Shown here: positions 22,217-24,568 of the stretch, in pieces
How the letters are laid out: each line of letters opens with the position of its first letter
Position numbering within the stretch: position 1 is the first letter of the stretch
Source: Treponema_F sp045630225
Lineage (GTDB): Bacteria; Spirochaetota; Spirochaetia; Treponematales; Treponemataceae
Length of the DNA stretch: 24,568 nucleotides
NCBI GenBank assembly: GCA_045630225.1
Contig: JAZQSR010000180.1
Location: forward strand, 1-24,568
Direction: 5' to 3'
Made by a program: the position numbers and the translations under genes
Notes under the pieces: model-generated
What the model was told of the DNA's origin: nothing
The model's input: only the letters and a program-made list of their open reading frames with translations
Databases searched by the model: none

Positions 22217-23890
22217 GTGATAAAAGAGATAACTATAACCCTGTTGAATCCTGCTGATGCAGAAAATCCCAAGGAAAAACTTGTCCGAAATCAATTAGCA
22301 AAAAAGCTTGATTGTAGGGAAAAAGATATAAATGGCTTTGTTTTGGTGAAAAAATCTTTGGATGCCCGCCACGGCAAGGTAAAATTCCACCTGCGATATC
22401 AAGTTTTTACTGGTGAAGACAGGCCAGAATCAGTTGCCAGCCAAAAACTGGAATATTTGCCCTGTCCAGAAAATGCCCCTCGTGTGGTAATCGTGGGGTC
22501 TGGGCCTGCAGGCTTGTTTGCCGCCTTAAAATTGATTCAGGGGGGCATTCGTCCCATTGTGCTGGAGCGAGGAAATCCTGCTGGACAGCGAAAGCGGGAC
22601 ATTGCCGCCATTAGCACCCGCCATGAGGTGAATCCCGATTCAAACTATTGCTTTGGGGAGGGGGGAGCTGGAACCTTTTCTGACGGAAAGCTCTACACTC
22701 GCTCCAATAAGCGAGGAAATATCCAAGGAATTCTTCAAATTTTTCATCATTTTGGAGCTGATGCTCAAATCCTCACCGATGCTCATCCCCACATTGGCAC
22801 CAATAAATTGCCCTCGGTAATTCAAGCTATGACACAAAAGATTGTGGAATGCGGAGGGGAAGTTCATTTTGCCTATCGCTGCACTGAGTTGCTGCTGGAA
22901 AAAACTGGAAAAAATCCTCGTGTGGTGGGGGTAAAGGCAGTTCCTGTTGCTGAGGAAAATGCTACCCAAGAGCAGGTTTTCTCCGGAGATGCAGTTATTC
23001 TTGCTACAGGTCATTCTGCCACAGATGTGTATCAGCTTTTGGGAAGTCAGTTGCCAGCTGCCTTGGAAGACAAGACCTTTGCCATGGGACTGCGAGTGGA
23101 GCATCCTCGTGAAATTATTGACAATATTCAGTTCCACGGTGCCCAGAAAAAGGCTCAGCTGGGGGCGGCGGAGTATCGCTTGGTAACCCAGGTGCAGGAA
23201 CGTGGGGTGTATTCTTTTTGCATGTGTCCCGGCGGCTTGGTGGTGCCTTCTGCCAGCTGCCAGGAAGGGCTGGTGGTAAATGGCATGTCTCCTTCTAGCA
23301 GAGGTGGCAAGTGGAGCAACGCTGCCATTGTGGTAGAAATTCGTCCCCAGGACTTTGAGTTGGTCATTGCTCAGTTGGAAGAAAAATTTTCTGACTACAA
23401 TATTACTGTGGATGCCAAGCTTGCATCTAGCAAAAATGCCAATCCTGGGCTGTATCTACGAACTCTACTAGAAATCCTTACCAAGGCTCAGGGAAGGGGA
23501 CAGCAAGCTCCAGCCCAGCTTTTAGTGGATTTCCTTGCAGAAAAGTCCAGTCAAGAGCTGCCACGTTCTAGCTATTCTCCAGGTTTGGTGATTTCTCGGC
23601 TGGACTTGTGGCTTCCAGACTTCATCAAGGGGCGGTTGCAACAGGCTTTTCGTGACTTTAACCGAAAAATGGCTGACTTTGTGTGTAAGGAAGCCCTGCT
23701 TATTGCCGCAGAAACCCGAACCTCCACACCCGTTCGCATTGTCCGCAATGTCGAAACCTTGGAATGTGTGGCAGCGGAAAACCTGTATCCAGCAGGGGAG
23801 GGCTCTGGCTATTCAGGTGGAATCGTTTCTTCTGCCATGGACGGAGAAGCGGTGGCTGCTGCAATTATAAAAAAGTTTTCGATATACTAG
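22217..23890 (+). CDS. FAD-dependent NAD(P)-type dehydrogenase of the COG2509 group
   Basis: 557 residues from GTG 22217. The frame continues to a TTG at 22190, but this lies inside the promoter. An N-terminal domain of about 85 residues (I-T-I-T-L-L-N-P-A-D..., with K-K-S-L-D-A-R-H-G-K-V-K-F) is typical of this group. The FAD-binding Rossmann motif V-I-V-G-S-G-P-A-G-L follows (G94, G96, G99), with E117 as probable ribose contact. Next are C-F-G-E-G-G-A-G-T-F-S-D-G-K-L and A-T-G-H-S-A-T-D, and the C-terminal FAD motif with A-E-N-L-Y-P-A-G-E-G-S-G-Y-S-G-G-I. The family is widespread but its substrate is not established; it is often annotated as NAD(FAD)-utilizing dehydrogenase. The last 83 codons plus flank are duplicated downstream. 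Confidence 0.9.
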   Translation: MIKEITITLLNPADAENPKEKLVRNQLAKKLDCREKDINGFVLVKKSLDARHGKVKFHLRYQVFTGEDRPESVASQKLEYLPCPENAPRVVIVGSGPAGLFAALKLIQGGIRPIVLERGNPAGQRKRDIAAISTRHEVNPDSNYCFGEGGAGTFSDGKLYTRSNKRGNIQGILQIFHHFGADAQILTDAHPHIGTNKLPSVIQAMTQKIVECGGEVHFAYRCTELLLEKTGKNPRVVGVKAVPVAEENATQEQVFSGDAVILATGHSATDVYQLLGSQLPAALEDKTFAMGLRVEHPREIIDNIQFHGAQKKAQLGAAEYRLVTQVQERGVYSFCMCPGGLVVPSASCQEGLVVNGMSPSSRGGKWSNAAIVVEIRPQDFELVIAQLEEKFSDYNITVDAKLASSKNANPGLYLRTLLEILTKAQGRGQQAPAQLLVDFLAEKSSQELPRSSYSPGLVISRLDLWLPDFIKGRLQQAFRDFNRKMADFVCKEALLIAAETRTSTPVRIVRNVETLECVAAENLYPAGEGSGYSGGIVSSAMDGEAVAAAIIKKFSIY

Positions 23891-23895
23891 AAACT
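23645..23895 (+). repeat. Direct repeat, original copy (end of the oxidoreductase gene)
   Basis: 251 bp, partner at 24041-24291, with no length difference and an offset of 396. It covers the last codons, the stop and a few bases after it. The segment 23757-23841 is identical to 24153-24237 (85 bases), while the flanking parts have scattered changes. Confidence 0.9.
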
Positions 23896-23992
23896 ATTGA
23901 TTGTAATCTTGTTTTCTTCTAGTATAAGTGAATTGGAAGTTACATATTCTTGCAATTTATAGAATACACGTTAATTTTTATTATGGGATACA

Positions 23993-24286
23993 ATGAAAGA
24001 AGCCTTATTACAAAGACGATATACAGAAGATATTTTCTCTGCTTTTCGTGACTTTAACCGAAAGATGGCTGGCTTTGTCTGCAAAGAAGGCCTCCTCATT
24101 GCCGCAGAAACTCACACCTCCACCCCCATTCGCATTCTTCGCCATACAGACTCCTTGGAATGTGTGGCAGCGGAAAACCTGTATCCAGCAGGGGAGGGCT
24201 CTGGCTATTCAGGTGGAATCGTTTCTTCTGCCATGGAAGGAGAAGCGGTGGCTACTGCAATTATTAAAAAGTTTTCGGTATACTAG
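23993..24286 (+). pseudogene. Duplicated C-terminal fragment of the FAD oxidoreductase
   Basis: An intact frame of 97 codons. About 16 unrelated N-terminal residues (M-K-E-A-L-L-Q-R-R-Y...) are followed by 81 residues nearly the same as the C-terminus of the preceding gene (from A-F-R-D-F-N-R-K-M to the final K-K-F-S-V-Y). The Rossmann FAD-binding part is missing, so it cannot be an enzyme on its own. The ATG has no ribosome binding site and no well-placed -10. Many differences in the first half are conservative or silent, and the frame is preserved. It may be a remnant of a second full copy, or a small protein. The 102-base spacer before it holds nothing recognisable. Confidence 0.75.
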
Positions 24287-24291
24287 AAACT
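24041..24291 (+). repeat. Direct repeat, second copy
   Basis: Partner of 23645-23895. It ends at the shared TACTAGAAACT just past the stop codon. Confidence 0.9.
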
Positions 24292-24402
24292 TTAGAACAT
24301 GCCTCAGGTCTTTAAAATTAATGATTGAAGGGCGTACCTTTGAAATTATTACCAAATGGCAAGAGATTTTTGGTGAGATTCAGTTCTACTGCTAGTTTGG
24401 GT

Positions 24403-24435
24403 AAAAAAATCCCCAGTCTTTGGATGACTGGGGGA
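24403..24435 (-). terminator. Terminator of a minus-strand gene entering from the right
   Basis: Arms CCCCAGTC (24411-24418) and GACTGGGG (24426-24433). On the minus strand the hairpin is followed by T7 (revcomp of 24403-24409), so transcription comes from the right. Confidence 0.85.
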
Positions 24436-24446
24436 CATGTTTGAAA

Positions 24447-24544
24447 TTATTTAATCAGAATAATTGTTTGATTACTGTGTAGTAACGACTTGATTTCATT
24501 TCCACTTAGGTTCATAACATGAATATTAAAACTATTTGATATTC
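24447..24544 (-). other. Possible 3' tail of a minus-strand gene
   Basis: The minus-strand frame ending in TAA at about 24447-24449 reads N-L-S-G-N-E-I-K-S-L-L-H-S-N-Q-T-I-I-L-I-K. It is open for about 31 codons back to a TGA near 24542. An ATG lies 22 codons before the stop. The strong terminator just downstream supports a real transcript, but the gene is too short or broken to name; it could be a remnant. I see nothing else in 24292-24568 apart from this and the terminator. Confidence 0.35.
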
Positions 24545-24568
24545 ATTGTAGGATAACTAAGTAGCACC

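Noticed and set aside
24321..24395. 24-codon ORF M-I-E-G-R-T-F-E-I-I-T after the duplicated fragment
   Set aside because: Too short, no ribosome binding site or promoter and no recognised family; kept only as a possible remnant.

Overview
The window reads as spirochaete chromosome, most likely a host-associated Treponema. The evidence is BspA/TpLRR-type leucine-rich-repeat proteins, a FliS/FlgN pair behind a sigma-28-like promoter, large chemoreceptors ending in an aromatic pentapeptide, and moderate-to-low GC with AT-rich spacers. The genus is inferred from gene families and protein style, not from a marker gene.

Layout, left to right. (1) 1-3448: a surface-type cassette on the + strand, consisting of an LRR protein cut by the left edge, a four-helix membrane protein and a membrane-anchored LRR protein, closed by a terminator. 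(2) 3580-4494 (-): an Rpn/PD-(D/E)XK nuclease gene with a near-ideal internal ribosome binding site that could make a separate C-terminal protein. (3) A GC-rich inverted-repeat element, then aspS (+) and a two-hairpin terminator. (4) flgN and fliS (-). (5) ftsH (+) followed almost without a gap by a VapBC-like toxin-antitoxin pair. (6) An ACT-domain protein and a dGTPase-like HD hydrolase (-), divergent from a large lipoprotein of unknown function (+). (7) Two tandem chemoreceptors of identical length and nearly identical signalling halves, each with its own promoter and terminator. (8) clpS-clpA. (9) A COG2509-type FAD/NAD oxidoreductase followed by a duplicated fragment of its own C-terminus. 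(10) The right edge holds a minus-strand terminator and the tail of an unseen gene.

Functional links. ClpS-ClpA is an N-degron proteolysis unit, and FtsH adds membrane proteolysis. FliS/FlgN and the two receptors belong to motility and chemotaxis. Rpn and VapBC are accessory toxin or defence-type genes placed among housekeeping genes.

Two observations stand out. First, the Rpn gene carries a perfect AAAGGAGG-N6-ATG signal inside the frame, which suggests an intragenic small protein such as the RpnS antitoxins known for E. coli rpn genes. Second, at least five genes (dgt-like, ACT protein, large lipoprotein, clpS, FAD oxidoreductase), and probably aspS, have no Shine-Dalgarno but a promoter -10 hexamer exactly 6 or 7 bases before the start codon. 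This is the geometry of leaderless mRNAs, next to neighbours with ordinary Shine-Dalgarno sites.
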